In this document: positions 1-8,294 of the stretch, piece by piece
How positions within the stretch are numbered: the stretch's first letter is position 1
How the letters are laid out: each line of letters opens with the position of its first letter
Assembly: GCA_949529985.1 (NCBI GenBank)
Contig: CATIRS010000026.1
Location: 1-64,000, forward strand
Direction of reading: 5' to 3'
Length of the DNA stretch: 64,000 nucleotides
Origin: Owenweeksia sp. TMED14
GTDB lineage: Bacteria > Bacteroidota > Bacteroidia > Flavobacteriales > Schleiferiaceae
Notes under the pieces: model-generated
The model's database searches: none
Told to the model about the DNA's origin: nothing
The model's input: the letters and a program-made list of their open reading frames with translations, nothing else
Translations under genes and position numbers: made by a program

Positions 1-121
1 TAGTGAGATAAGATATGATGGTCTTAATGAAGCAGTTCTTAACTGGATCTAGGATGAGAAATCAACTGTCTCACAACTGCCAGTCAAGAGGACTTTATTA
101 TCTTTAAGAACTGTGTAAACA
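1..121. other. Window-edge sequence with no confident gene
   Basis: A short open stretch on the plus strand (bases 2-52, 16 codons then TAG) could be the C-terminal tail of a gene that begins outside the window. It is too short to identify. I see nothing else here before the tRNA terminator. Confidence 0.2.
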
Positions 122-156
122 AAAAAAAGCACCTGTTATTTCTAACAAGTGCTTTT
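122..156 (-). terminator. Rho-independent terminator of the first tRNA-Asn
   Basis: The two arms, AAAAGCACCTGTTA and TAACAAGTGCTTTT, pair with one mismatch around a 4-nt loop. On the minus strand a long T-run follows the stem. It lies 7 bases beyond the 3' end of the tRNA gene, which is right for termination of the minus-strand tRNA transcript. Confidence 0.75.
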
Positions 157-162
157 GTGATG

Positions 163-236
163 CTCCTCCTCTTGGGCTCGAACCAAGGACCCTCTGATTA
201 ACAGTCAGATGCTCTAACCAACTGAGCTAAGGAGGA
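163..236 (-). tRNA. tRNA-Asn (GTT), copy 1
   Basis: The minus strand folds as a cloverleaf. The acceptor TCCTCCT pairs with AGGAGGA, the D-loop contains AGTTGGTTA, the anticodon loop is CTGTTAA with anticodon GTT, and the T-arm is CTTGG-TTCGAGC-CCAAG. The discriminator base is G and the CCA end is not encoded. The gene is identical to the copy at 1480-1553. Anticodon GTT reads AAC and AAT (Asn). The window also holds asnS, but 55 kb away. Confidence 0.95.
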
Positions 237-266
237 AGGTTGTGTTCCTGGTCTTTCAAACCGGGA

Positions 267-278
267 TGCAATAATACG
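267..278 (-). promoter_or_regulatory. Candidate -7 element of tRNA-Asn copy 1
   Basis: The 12-mer TGCAATAATACG occurs upstream of both tRNA-Asn genes, at 267-278 and 1571-1582, although their other flanks differ. Read on the minus strand it is CGTATTATTGCA, close to the Bacteroidota -7 consensus TAnnTTTG. A -33 element at the expected distance is not obvious for this copy. Confidence 0.4.
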
Positions 279-302
279 CCAACCTGCAGATAAACGGCAC
301 AA

Positions 303-1283
303 TTGAAATACGACATTCTGACTAAACAATATCATATTAACTATCTTCGTTCCTTGCTTAAACTTATTAATTGTCCTGTCTGCAGTGCCACGTCGTTTCA
401 TTCTTTTATTGAGACAACAGCTCAAATGCATTCTAATAAAGAGTTGTTCAATTTTGATCAATGCTCTAACTGTGAACTTGTTTTCTTAAATCCTAGAGTC
501 TCCTTGGATCATTTGAAAAACTATTACACATCCCACTACCTTCCCTATCGAGGAGCAAAAGCTTGGGGAAAATTTGAACAGCTGGTAGAAGGGAGTCAGA
601 AAAAGTTAGATTTAAGGCGTGTCAAGCGAATAAAAGAGGCTCATAAGCTATCGGAAAAATCTTTGGTTTTAGATGTTGGGTGCGGAAATCCAACATTCTT
701 AAAGGCTTGCCAGCAAGAATTCAATTGCCAAACAATGGGCATTGATTTTAGCGATGAAGGGTGGAAAGATCAACCTGATGATTTTACGAGAATAAATTTA
801 CAAGTGGCAGAAATAAAAGATCTTTCAAGAAAGATTCAACCAGATGTAATTACCATGTGGCACTATCTAGAACATGATTACACTCCTTTTGAAAATCTGA
901 GATCTTTAAGATCCATATCTAAATCATCTACTACGCTTGTCATTGAAGTTCCCAATTTAAACTCTTCTAGTAGAAAAAAGTATGGAAAAAACTGGGCTGG
1001 TTGGCATAGCCCTAGGCATCTTTCCCTTTTTTCCCCGAAAAACATAGAGTTATTGTTAAAAAAAAGTGGGTGGAAAGTTTCTAAGACATTGACTTATGGA
1101 ACTATGGATCCCTACTTACTTTACTGGATGAGTGAAATGGAAAAAAAAGGAATTCGATGGGACAAAAACATGGAAGATGAATTTATGCAATTTATCATTG
1201 GAATGATTAAGTTTTTGCCTAAAAAGTGGAAGGAAAAAACGTCTTCTCTTGCATTTATGACTGTAACAGCACACCCAGAATAA
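303..1283 (+). CDS. Class I SAM-dependent methyltransferase with N-terminal zinc-type Cys pairs
   Basis: The protein has 326 residues. Residues 24-27 (CPVC) and 54-57 (CSNC) form two CxxC pairs typical of a small zinc ribbon in front of Methyltransf_23-type domains. LDVGCG at about 123-128 is SAM motif I, and MWHYLEH at about 185-191 matches the post-I/motif IV region of this family. Proteins of this type often act in polysaccharide or lipid modification, but the substrate cannot be read here. No ATG lies before the first CxxC pair, so the start is a TTG (303, or an alternative at 354). The gene sits alone on the plus strand between two identical minus-strand tRNA-Asn genes. Confidence 0.75.
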   Translation: MKYDILTKQYHINYLRSLLKLINCPVCSATSFHSFIETTAQMHSNKELFNFDQCSNCELVFLNPRVSLDHLKNYYTSHYLPYRGAKAWGKFEQLVEGSQKKLDLRRVKRIKEAHKLSEKSLVLDVGCGNPTFLKACQQEFNCQTMGIDFSDEGWKDQPDDFTRINLQVAEIKDLSRKIQPDVITMWHYLEHDYTPFENLRSLRSISKSSTTLVIEVPNLNSSSRKKYGKNWAGWHSPRHLSLFSPKNIELLLKKSGWKVSKTLTYGTMDPYLLYWMSEMEKKGIRWDKNMEDEFMQFIIGMIKFLPKKWKEKTSSLAFMTVTAHPE

Positions 1284-1310
1284 TTTGAGCAGTCCCAGTA
1301 TAGGAGATTA

Positions 1311-1358
1311 AGAAGCAAAATGCTAGTGTTATGATAGATTTTAGCTTCATGCTTTTTT
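1311..1358 (+). terminator. Possible terminator after the methyltransferase
   Basis: GAAGCAAAAT (1312-1321) can pair with ATTTT-A-GCTTC (1338-1348), leaving one bulged A. T-rich sequence follows. The loop is long (16 nt), so this is a weak call. Confidence 0.35.
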
Positions 1359-1439
1359 AGCTTTTTCACTGCCATAAAACTTCCTGTTATATGGCAATTA
1401 ATCCCCTTTTTTATATATTCGCTGTATAACTGCTAGAAA

Positions 1440-1474
1440 CAAAAAACCCCTGACATCATTGATGTTAGGGGTTT
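1440..1474 (-). terminator. Rho-independent terminator of the second tRNA-Asn
   Basis: AAACCCCTGACATCA pairs with TGATGTTAGGGGTTT with one mismatch and a minimal loop. On the minus strand it is followed by TTTTTTG. It sits 5 bases past the 3' end of the tRNA. Confidence 0.75.
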
Positions 1475-1479
1475 AGTTG

Positions 1480-1553
1480 CTCCTCCTCTTGGGCTCGAAC
1501 CAAGGACCCTCTGATTAACAGTCAGATGCTCTAACCAACTGAGCTAAGGAGGA
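1480..1553 (-). tRNA. tRNA-Asn (GTT), copy 2
   Basis: The sequence is identical to the tRNA at 163-236, with the same cloverleaf, anticodon GTT and discriminator G. The identical block extends to 77 bp (161-237 and 1478-1554). The copy has its own terminator and a recognisable promoter, so both genes are probably expressed. Confidence 0.95.
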
Positions 1554-1570
1554 ATTTTACTTTAACAAGG

Positions 1571-1621
1571 TGCAATAATACGGTTAGACCTAAATTACTA
1601 CAAGTGGCAAAGGTATATTTG
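1571..1621 (-). promoter_or_regulatory. Candidate promoter of tRNA-Asn copy 2
   Basis: On the minus strand TATTATTG (1573-1580) resembles the Bacteroidota -7 box TAnnTTTG. A TTG at about 1601-1603 lies 20 nt upstream and could serve as the -33 element. The leader to the tRNA 5' end would be about 10-15 nt. Confidence 0.4.
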
Positions 1622-1648
1622 TACCAACCTTTAAAAAAATATTAAATT

Positions 1649-2563
1649 ATGAGTCTACTTGTAGTCGGCACCGTTGCATTCGATGGTCTTGAAACGCCTT
1701 TTGGAGTTCGTGAATCAATTCTTGGAGGTTCAGCCACCTATATTGGCATGTCCGCGGGATACTTTATTGATAAAGTCAATCTTGTTTCAGTTGTTGGAGG
1801 AGATTTTCCTGCATCTAATATTGATCTCTTAAAAAGTAAAAAAGTTGATACGGAAGGGCTTCAAATTATAAAAGAAGGGAAAACTTTTTTTTGGAAAGGG
1901 AAATATCATGTCGATATGAATAGTCGCGACACACTAGATACTCAGCTAAATGTTTTAGAAAGTTTTGATCCCATAATCCCTGAGAGCTATAAAGATTGTA
2001 AATATTTAATGTTGGGTAATCTAGTTCCCGCTATTCAGTTAAGGGTTTTAGAACAATTAACGGTTAGACCTAAATTAGTTGTAATGGACACAATGAATTT
2101 ATGGATGAATGCAGCTATGGGCGATCTAAAGAAAATGCTAAAGATGGTAGATGTTCTGACTATTAATGACGAAGAAGCACGGCAGCTTTCCGAAGAAAAT
2201 AATTTAGTTGTTGCTGCTGAAAAAATTAGAACCATGGGCCCAAGTATTTTAATAATCAAAAAAGGAGAACATGGAGCATTGTTGTTTGGAAAAGAGGGCC
2301 AGGTTTTCTTTTCGCCAGCAATGCCACTTTCAGAAGTTGTCGATCCAACGGGAGCAGGAGACACATTTGCGGGCGGATTTATGGGGTATTTAGCTCAAAC
2401 AGATGATATTTCTTTTAAGAACATGAAGAAAGCGTTGATATATGCATCGACTATGGCTTCTTTTTGTGTCGAGAAATTTGGTCCAGAACGATTAGAGAAT
2501 CTTAAAAAATCCGATATCGAATTTCGACGAGATGAGTTAATAAACCTTGTAGACATTGATTAA
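1649..2563 (+). CDS. PfkB/ribokinase-family sugar or nucleoside kinase
   Basis: The protein has 304 residues. The N-terminal Gly-Gly (about 26-27) in LGGSATY is the substrate-binding motif of the ribokinase fold. DPTGAGDTF at about 232-240 is PfkB signature 2, with the catalytic Asp and anion hole. Family members phosphorylate ribose, adenosine, fructose-6-P and similar substrates; the substrate here cannot be assigned. The next gene begins 11 bases downstream, so the two are probably co-transcribed. An 18-bp segment of this gene (2060-2077) is repeated in its own upstream region (1580-1597). Confidence 0.85.
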   Translation: MSLLVVGTVAFDGLETPFGVRESILGGSATYIGMSAGYFIDKVNLVSVVGGDFPASNIDLLKSKKVDTEGLQIIKEGKTFFWKGKYHVDMNSRDTLDTQLNVLESFDPIIPESYKDCKYLMLGNLVPAIQLRVLEQLTVRPKLVVMDTMNLWMNAAMGDLKKMLKMVDVLTINDEEARQLSEENNLVVAAEKIRTMGPSILIIKKGEHGALLFGKEGQVFFSPAMPLSEVVDPTGAGDTFAGGFMGYLAQTDDISFKNMKKALIYASTMASFCVEKFGPERLENLKKSDIEFRRDELINLVDID

Positions 2564-2574
2564 TACATCACTTG

Positions 2575-2934
2575 ATGCGAGCAGATAGCTTTCTTTGGTC
2601 GATCCGTCTTTTTAAGACTCGAAACTTGGCTGCCGAATCAATTAAGTCAGGAAGAGTTTCAATTCAAAATATAGTTATAAAGTCTAGTAGAACTTTAAAA
2701 ATTGGAGATGAGCTTATTATCCGACAAAAAGGATATTTAACCACTCATTTGGTTTTAGATTTTCCAAAATCTAGGGTTAACGCTTCACTTGTTGAAAACT
2801 TTATGAAAACGACGACCTCTAAGGAGGAAACAGAAAAAAAAGAAATGCTTTTGATTGCGCTAAAGCTTCAGAGGAATAAGGGGTTTGGCAGACCGACTAA
2901 GCGAGACCGCAGAGATCTGAAAGACTGGTATTAA
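2575..2934 (+). CDS. S4-domain RNA-binding protein, HslR/Hsp15-like
   Basis: The 119-residue basic protein begins MRADSFLWSIRLFKTR, the standard start of the Hsp15 S4 domain, and its C-terminal tail is rich in Lys and Arg. In E. coli Hsp15 binds free 50S subunits carrying a nascent chain and helps recycle them. The ATG at 2575 is preferred over the TTG at 2572 because it matches the family N-terminus. It probably forms an operon with the upstream PfkB kinase (11-bp gap). Confidence 0.85.
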   Translation: MRADSFLWSIRLFKTRNLAAESIKSGRVSIQNIVIKSSRTLKIGDELIIRQKGYLTTHLVLDFPKSRVNASLVENFMKTTTSKEETEKKEMLLIALKLQRNKGFGRPTKRDRRDLKDWY

Positions 2935-3065
2935 TTGTTCATTTCGTATGATTTAAGACTATTTCAAGGGGTCTTTAAAAAAAATTAACATTCGGGAAAT
3001 AGTAGCCTCGATCTTTTGTGTTTTATTTGTAATCAATAACTCCTAAACAATCTAAAAAAAGATTT

Positions 3066-5474
3066 ATGAAACAAAAATTGACCCGACTAAAAGAAATTCT
3101 TTTTGCTTCCATTGTTTTCCTTGGCTTTACAGCATTTGGGCAGACAACTGATTACCAAAACACTGATGAGATAAAAAAAATCGACTCAATGTTTACTGAA
3201 CTAGATGAAGTCAAAATCATTTCATCTTATGCAATAGGCCGTAAAACACCTGTTGCTTACTCGACACTTTCAACGAAAACCATCAATGAGCAGTTAGGTT
3301 CGCAAGAACTCCCAGAGGTATTAAAGATGACCCCTGCTGTTTATGCCACAAAGCAAGGTGGTGGTGTTGGTGATGCTCGAATCAATATTCGTGGATTTGA
3401 TCAAACAAATATTGCTGTATTGATAAATGGAGTTCCTGTTAACGACATGGAGAGTGGTAAAGTTTACTGGTCTAATTGGGCAGGTCTAGGTGACGCTGTG
3501 GAGACAATTCAGGTTCAGAGAGGTTTAGGTGCGTCTAGATTAGCAATAAACTCTGTTGGTGGAACAATGAACTTAATCACGAAGTCTACAAATTCAAAAG
3601 AATCAACTTTTGCAGAGTTTTCAGCTACTGATTACGGTAAGTATAAAGCACTTATTGGATATAATTCAGGTAAAATGGCGAATAATTCAGCGGTATCATT
3701 TGTGTTGTCTTCAACTCAAGGAAACGGTTGGGCTAATGGCACATATGTTAAGGCTTATTCTTACTTCTTGTCTTACTCAAAAGAGTTAAGTAAAAATCAT
3801 CGTCTTGTATTTACAGCTTTGGGCGCTCCCCAAGAGCACGGGCAGCGTGATCGCATGCTTAGTCGTGCAGAGGTATCTCAGTATGGAGGTAAGTATAACA
3901 AGGACCTTGGCTATATTACCAATGCAGACGGAGAGGTCGAGGAGCTCAATCAGCGTAATAATTATTACCACAAGCCGCAAGTGGCCTTAAATCATTATTG
4001 GAATATTGATAGCAAATCTCAATTAAGTACATCTGCATATTTTTCATTTGGTCACGGTGGAGGTTCTGGCCCATTAGGAGATTATGCTCCTGTATATGGA
4101 AATGGTACTGATAAGCAAGGTTATATAAACTGGGATGCGGCAGTTGCTGAGAACTTAGCTTCAACTGACGGCGGATCAGCTACAATTTTAAGGAATTCTG
4201 TAAATAATCATACTTGGCTTGGCGCACTTTCTACCTATTCTCGTAAGATCAATGACAACCTTAATTTGATAGCAGGTATCGATGTCCGAACCTATAAAGG
4301 AGAGCACTTCCGTGAGGTAAGAAACTTACTTCAAGGTCAACATTGGGAAGAAAAGTATAAATATGCAGTCGATTCTCGACCTTCTACTAATATGGGTATA
4401 AATTCAAATTCTACTTCTTACTGGAACGTATTCTCTGAAACTCCAGCTGAAAATCGTATCGCTTATGATAACGACGGTCAAGTCGGATATGGAGGAGCAT
4501 TTGGACAATTTGAATACACTAAGGATAAGCTTTCTGCTTTTGCCGCGGGAAGCGTTTCAAGCACGAGTTATACTAGAATTGATAGATATAATTATTTAGA
4601 TGAGGCAGCTCAAACTTCAGAGTCACATACTATTCCCGGGTATAATTTTAAGCTGGGAGCCAACTACAATGTAGATGAGTTCAATAACGTTTTTGTTAAC
4701 TACGGCCTTTATTCAAGGGCTCCATTCTTTGGATTCATGTTTCAGAATTATCAGAACGTCCTTTCTACTAGTATAGTAAATGAAGGTGTTCAGTCATTTG
4801 AAGTTGGTTACGGATTTAAATCTGATGTCACTTCTCTGAATCTTAATGCTTACAGAACAATCTGGGAAAATAAGACATTGCTCTCTGGCCGTATACCAAC
4901 ATCTGATGGTGGAACTACTAGAGCACTTATCCAGGGAATTGGAGCAATTCACCAGGGTTTAGAATTAGAGATGACTACCAAAGTAGCAGATAATATTTCA
5001 TTAGGAGCAATTGCTTCTTTGGGTGATTGGAAATGGTCTGGAGACGCAACATATGAGTTACAGTCAGATATTGATCAATCAATTACTAAAGGATCAGCAT
5101 TTACTGATGGTCTTTATGTGGGAAATGCTCCACAGAGCCAATTTGGAGGAAGAGCTCGTTGGCAGTTCACAGATGCTCTTGATTTTGGAGCCACTTATAT
5201 TTACAACGATAGATTATATGCTTCTTATGATCCTTCTGATTACGAGACTGAGGCAGACAAATCTCAGCCATATCAATTGCCTTCATTTGGTCAATTGGAC
5301 CTTAGGTTTGGTTGGAAGCTTGGAGACAAAGCATACTTGCAGGTTCAATGCTTTAATGCGCTTGATTATCAAGGATTCATAGAGGGAGTAAATAATTCTG
5401 ATGGATCTGATATTCGTTATGGATTTACCAACTGGGGAAGAAACTTTAATATTTCTTATAAGATTAATTTTTAA
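3066..5474 (+). CDS. TonB-dependent outer-membrane receptor
   Basis: The protein has 802 residues. An N-terminal signal peptide ends near FGQ (about residue 26). A plug domain follows at about 50-170, with INIRGFDQTN and VLINGVPVND, and then a beta-barrel rich in aromatic strands that ends in a C-terminal Phe. It lacks the carboxypeptidase-like N-terminal extension of SusC proteins, and no SusD gene is adjacent. That favours a siderophore or metal-chelate type receptor over a glycan receptor, but the ligand cannot be named. The gene is monocistronic and is followed by a strong terminator. The 131 bp upstream hold no riboswitch I can recognise. Confidence 0.9.
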   Translation: MKQKLTRLKEILFASIVFLGFTAFGQTTDYQNTDEIKKIDSMFTELDEVKIISSYAIGRKTPVAYSTLSTKTINEQLGSQELPEVLKMTPAVYATKQGGGVGDARINIRGFDQTNIAVLINGVPVNDMESGKVYWSNWAGLGDAVETIQVQRGLGASRLAINSVGGTMNLITKSTNSKESTFAEFSATDYGKYKALIGYNSGKMANNSAVSFVLSSTQGNGWANGTYVKAYSYFLSYSKELSKNHRLVFTALGAPQEHGQRDRMLSRAEVSQYGGKYNKDLGYITNADGEVEELNQRNNYYHKPQVALNHYWNIDSKSQLSTSAYFSFGHGGGSGPLGDYAPVYGNGTDKQGYINWDAAVAENLASTDGGSATILRNSVNNHTWLGALSTYSRKINDNLNLIAGIDVRTYKGEHFREVRNLLQGQHWEEKYKYAVDSRPSTNMGINSNSTSYWNVFSETPAENRIAYDNDGQVGYGGAFGQFEYTKDKLSAFAAGSVSSTSYTRIDRYNYLDEAAQTSESHTIPGYNFKLGANYNVDEFNNVFVNYGLYSRAPFFGFMFQNYQNVLSTSIVNEGVQSFEVGYGFKSDVTSLNLNAYRTIWENKTLLSGRIPTSDGGTTRALIQGIGAIHQGLELEMTTKVADNISLGAIASLGDWKWSGDATYELQSDIDQSITKGSAFTDGLYVGNAPQSQFGGRARWQFTDALDFGATYIYNDRLYASYDPSDYETEADKSQPYQLPSFGQLDLRFGWKLGDKAYLQVQCFNALDYQGFIEGVNNSDGSDIRYGFTNWGRNFNISYKINF

Positions 5475-5490
5475 TTAAAATTATCATCAT

Positions 5491-5524
5491 AAAAAAAAGG
5501 GGCTACTTTCTAGCCCCTTTTTTT
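5491..5524. terminator. Bidirectional terminator between the TonB receptor and the biotin carrier gene
   Basis: AAAAAAAGGGGCTA and TAGCCCCTTTTTTT form a perfect stem with a 5-nt loop. A- and T-runs on the two sides allow termination on both strands, serving the convergent genes on either side. Confidence 0.9.
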
Positions 5525-5538
5525 ATTTAAAAATTAGT

Positions 5539-6012
5539 TTAATCTTGTTTAAAAGAAATTAACAAAGTGTTTTTTTCGACTGTTTGTCCTTTTTTTATCG
5601 AGACACTGTTTATGATGCCGTCAACAGGGGACTTTATGATGTTTTCCATCTTCATCGCCTCCAAGACAATAAGATTATCCCCTTTGTTTACGGAGTCTCC
5701 TTTCGAGCATTTGACATCCAAAACAAGTCCAGGCATCGGCGCTGTGATTTGATTAACTCCCCTTTGGTTATTTTCTTCCATTCCAAGTTTTCGAATAAGT
5801 TCATCCAAGTCAGTTTTAGAAGAGACAGAATATGTGCTTCCATCTATCCACCATGAACTATTTTTTTCTTTAGTGTTGCTACTGATCATGTGCGCGCGAA
5901 AAACCTTGGAGCCTATTCTAATTCTGTATTCACGGCTATTCAATTGTTCAATTTCCAATTTATCATCTAAATTGAATTCAATAGTTTCTTTTTGATTTAC
6001 GAAGTGTTTCAT
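5539..6012 (-). CDS. Biotin/lipoyl-domain carrier protein (acyl-CoA carboxylase BCCP type)
   Basis: The protein has 157 residues. Its C-terminal half is a biotinyl domain with EAMKMEN, whose Lys is the biotinylation site, preceded by APMPGLV, typical of propionyl-/methylcrotonyl-CoA or pyruvate carboxylase carrier domains. The N-terminal half is an uncharacterised lead-in domain seen on such stand-alone carriers. It would shuttle carboxyl groups between a biotin carboxylase and a carboxyltransferase. No carboxylase subunits lie next to it. The window's accB (31731-32183) is a different protein with the AMKLFNEIE motif of acetyl-CoA carboxylase. Confidence 0.85.
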   Translation of the reverse strand: MKHFVNQKETIEFNLDDKLEIEQLNSREYRIRIGSKVFRAHMISSNTKEKNSSWWIDGSTYSVSSKTDLDELIRKLGMEENNQRGVNQITAPMPGLVLDVKCSKGDSVNKGDNLIVLEAMKMENIIKSPVDGIINSVSIKKGQTVEKNTLLISFKQD

Positions 6013-6059
6013 TGTATTGCCGAAGTTAAGAAGGCATTGTACCTTCGTCGCACTTTATT

Positions 6060-7376
6060 ATGATTATACAAATTCTTCAATTCATTCTTGGCCTTTCATT
6101 ATTAGTAGTTCTTCATGAACTTGGTCATTTTATTCCGGCAATTGCATTTAAAACTCGAGTTGAAAAATTTTATCTTTTTTTCGATCCATGGTTTTCTCTT
6201 TTTAAGACAAAAATTAGAGGCACTGAAGTCGGAATCGGTTGGCTTCCTCTTGGTGGTTACGTAAAAATATCTGGCATGGTTGATGAGTCAATGGATAAAG
6301 ATCAAATGGCTAAGCCGCCTGAACCTTGGGAATTTAGATCGAAGCCTGCATGGCAACGACTCATAATCCTTCTTGGAGGAGTGACTGTTAATTTTATTGT
6401 TGCAATAGTCATATACTCTGGAATGATGGCATATTATGGCGATACATATGTATCTAACGACAGTCTCAAAGATGGCGTCTGGGTTAATGATCTGGGACAC
6501 GAATTAGGTTTAATGACTGGTGATCGAATTATTTCTGTCGGAGGAGATAATTTGGATCGATTCTCGGATATCAAAATTGAAATGCTTTTAGGCTCTGGTT
6601 CTAATGTGGCGGTAGCTAGAGGAGCTGATATTATCATGTTACCAATAACAACTGATTTTGTGGCCAAGGCAATTGAGTCAAAAGCTCCATGGATGACTCC
6701 GCGAATTCCATATTTTGTAAAAGGTTTTACTGAAAATTCCCCTGCTGGAAAGACAGGCCTTTTGCAAGGTGATCAAATAGTCTCTTTTAACGGCGTCAGT
6801 ATGCCATACTTTGACCAATACATAAAGGAAGTTCCAAATTTTGCTGGCCAGCCCGTCACAATTGGTATCCTTAGATCTGATAGTGTAATTTCTTTTGACT
6901 TTACAGTATCCGAAAACGGTCAAATGGGGGTTTACTATGAAAATAATTTAGCGGAATTGTTTCCTCTTACGACAATAAAGTATACTGGATTCGGAGCGGT
7001 TAGAGAAGGGTGGAATCAAAGTATAACAAAGTTGGGTTTTTACATACGTCAAGTAAAGCTTATTTTTCAACCTGAAACGGGAGCATATAAAGAAGCCGGT
7101 GGCTTTATAGCAATTTTACAGCAATACCCTACTGAATGGGATTGGAGATACTTCTGGAGTTTTACGGCTTTTCTAAGTCTTGCTCTTGGTTTTTTAAATG
7201 TCTTGCCGATTCCAGCTTTAGACGGGGGTCATGTTGTTTTTGTTCTTGTAGAAATGATCACGGGAAAAGTTCCATCAACAAAAATCATGGAAACAGCTCA
7301 AATGATTGGCTTTTTTCTTTTATTAGGTTTGTTTGTATTGGTGAATGGAAATGACGTGTTTAAATTATTCCAATAA
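6060..7376 (+). CDS. RseP/RIP zinc metalloprotease (site-2 protease)
   Basis: The 438-residue inner-membrane protein carries HELGH at residues 19-23, inside the first membrane segment (zinc ligands and catalytic Glu). A second conserved motif, ALDGGH, lies near the C-terminus, also in a membrane segment, and PDZ-like sequence lies between. Family members cleave membrane-bound anti-sigma factors and remnant signal peptides within the membrane. The stop codon is 1 bp from the end of the convergent ZIP gene, with no visible terminator between them. Confidence 0.93.
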   Translation: MIIQILQFILGLSLLVVLHELGHFIPAIAFKTRVEKFYLFFDPWFSLFKTKIRGTEVGIGWLPLGGYVKISGMVDESMDKDQMAKPPEPWEFRSKPAWQRLIILLGGVTVNFIVAIVIYSGMMAYYGDTYVSNDSLKDGVWVNDLGHELGLMTGDRIISVGGDNLDRFSDIKIEMLLGSGSNVAVARGADIIMLPITTDFVAKAIESKAPWMTPRIPYFVKGFTENSPAGKTGLLQGDQIVSFNGVSMPYFDQYIKEVPNFAGQPVTIGILRSDSVISFDFTVSENGQMGVYYENNLAELFPLTTIKYTGFGAVREGWNQSITKLGFYIRQVKLIFQPETGAYKEAGGFIAILQQYPTEWDWRYFWSFTAFLSLALGFLNVLPIPALDGGHVVFVLVEMITGKVPSTKIMETAQMIGFFLLLGLFVLVNGNDVFKLFQ

Positions 7377-7377
7377 T

Positions 7378-8190
7378 CTAACCAAGCCCTACGTCTAGGC
7401 ACATCATAACAATAAACCCACCAATAAACCCGAGTGCTGCAACATCAGTGTATCGATCTCGCTGAGTTTCAGGTATGACTTCTTCGATCACTACATATAT
7501 CATGGCTCCCGCGGCAAAAGAAAGGGCAAAGGGTAGCATGGGTTGCATATAAAATACAGCGACAGCGCCAATCACGCCAGCTACTGGTTCAACAATAGCG
7601 CTTAGTTGGCCGTACCAAAAGCTCTTAAATCTTGAGACGCCTTTTCGACGAAGAGGAAAGCTAACCGCAATTCCTTCAGGGAAATTCTGTATTCCTATTC
7701 CTATTGTTAATGCTATTGCAGCTCCGAAAGTTGCTCCATCAATACCTGCTGCAAATGCACCAAAGGCAACTCCAACAGCAAGCCCTTCGGGGATATTATG
7801 AAGAGTTATAGCCAACACGAGAAGAGTAGTTGACTTCCAATCAGTTTTTACTCCTTCTGCTTCTTCTTTGTTGAAATTAATATGCAGATGCGGTATAAGC
7901 TTATCCAAGCCAAAAAGAAACATTGCCCCGCAAAAGAATCCTATTGCAGGAGGCAACCAAGGGATATACCCTAAGTTCTCAGAGAGCTCAATAGACGGCG
8001 CTAGCAAGCTCCAATAGCTAGCCGCTATCATAACTCCACCCGTGAAGCCCAACATCCCGTCCAGCCACTTCCTAGGCATCTCCTTAAACAGGAAGACTAA
8101 GGCTGCACCTGTAGCTGTTAGAAGCCAAGTGAATGTTGTTGCCATTAGGGCTGTGAGAACCGGATTTTCTGCCGCAAACTGCTCCATCAA
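7378..8190 (-). CDS. ZIP-family metal transporter (ZupT-like)
   Basis: The 270-residue protein has about eight hydrophobic segments. The two hallmark metal-binding helices are seen as HNIPEGLAVG and QNFPEGIAVS, and a His-containing loop (HLHINF) precedes the first. ZIP proteins import divalent cations such as Zn, Fe or Mn. The second motif starts with Q rather than H, a known variation. It is transcribed toward rseP. Confidence 0.9.
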   Translation of the reverse strand: MMEQFAAENPVLTALMATTFTWLLTATGAALVFLFKEMPRKWLDGMLGFTGGVMIAASYWSLLAPSIELSENLGYIPWLPPAIGFFCGAMFLFGLDKLIPHLHINFNKEEAEGVKTDWKSTTLLVLAITLHNIPEGLAVGVAFGAFAAGIDGATFGAAIALTIGIGIQNFPEGIAVSFPLRRKGVSRFKSFWYGQLSAIVEPVAGVIGAVAVFYMQPMLPFALSFAAGAMIYVVIEEVIPETQRDRYTDVAALGFIGGFIVMMCLDVGLG

Positions 8191-8294
8191 TATTTTTTTT
8201 TGAGTTTATAGACGGGCGCAAGTTAGGCATTCCTAACTTTAATATGAAATTATGGAAAATGAAATAGACTGACGTGAATCCTGCTATATTTGTT

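Noticed and set aside
198..461. Minus-strand ORF across tRNA-Asn and the methyltransferase start
   Set aside because: It runs through the tRNA and antisense to the CxxC region; no protein-like features.
2935..3065. Riboswitch (for example cobalamin) upstream of the TonB receptor
   Set aside because: The gap is only 131 bp and shows no conserved box; only a weak AAGAC/GTCTT stem is present.
3066..5474. TonB receptor as the SusC of the glucan locus
   Set aside because: It is 9 kb away, has no SusD partner, lacks the SusC N-terminal extension, and is isolated by a strong terminator.
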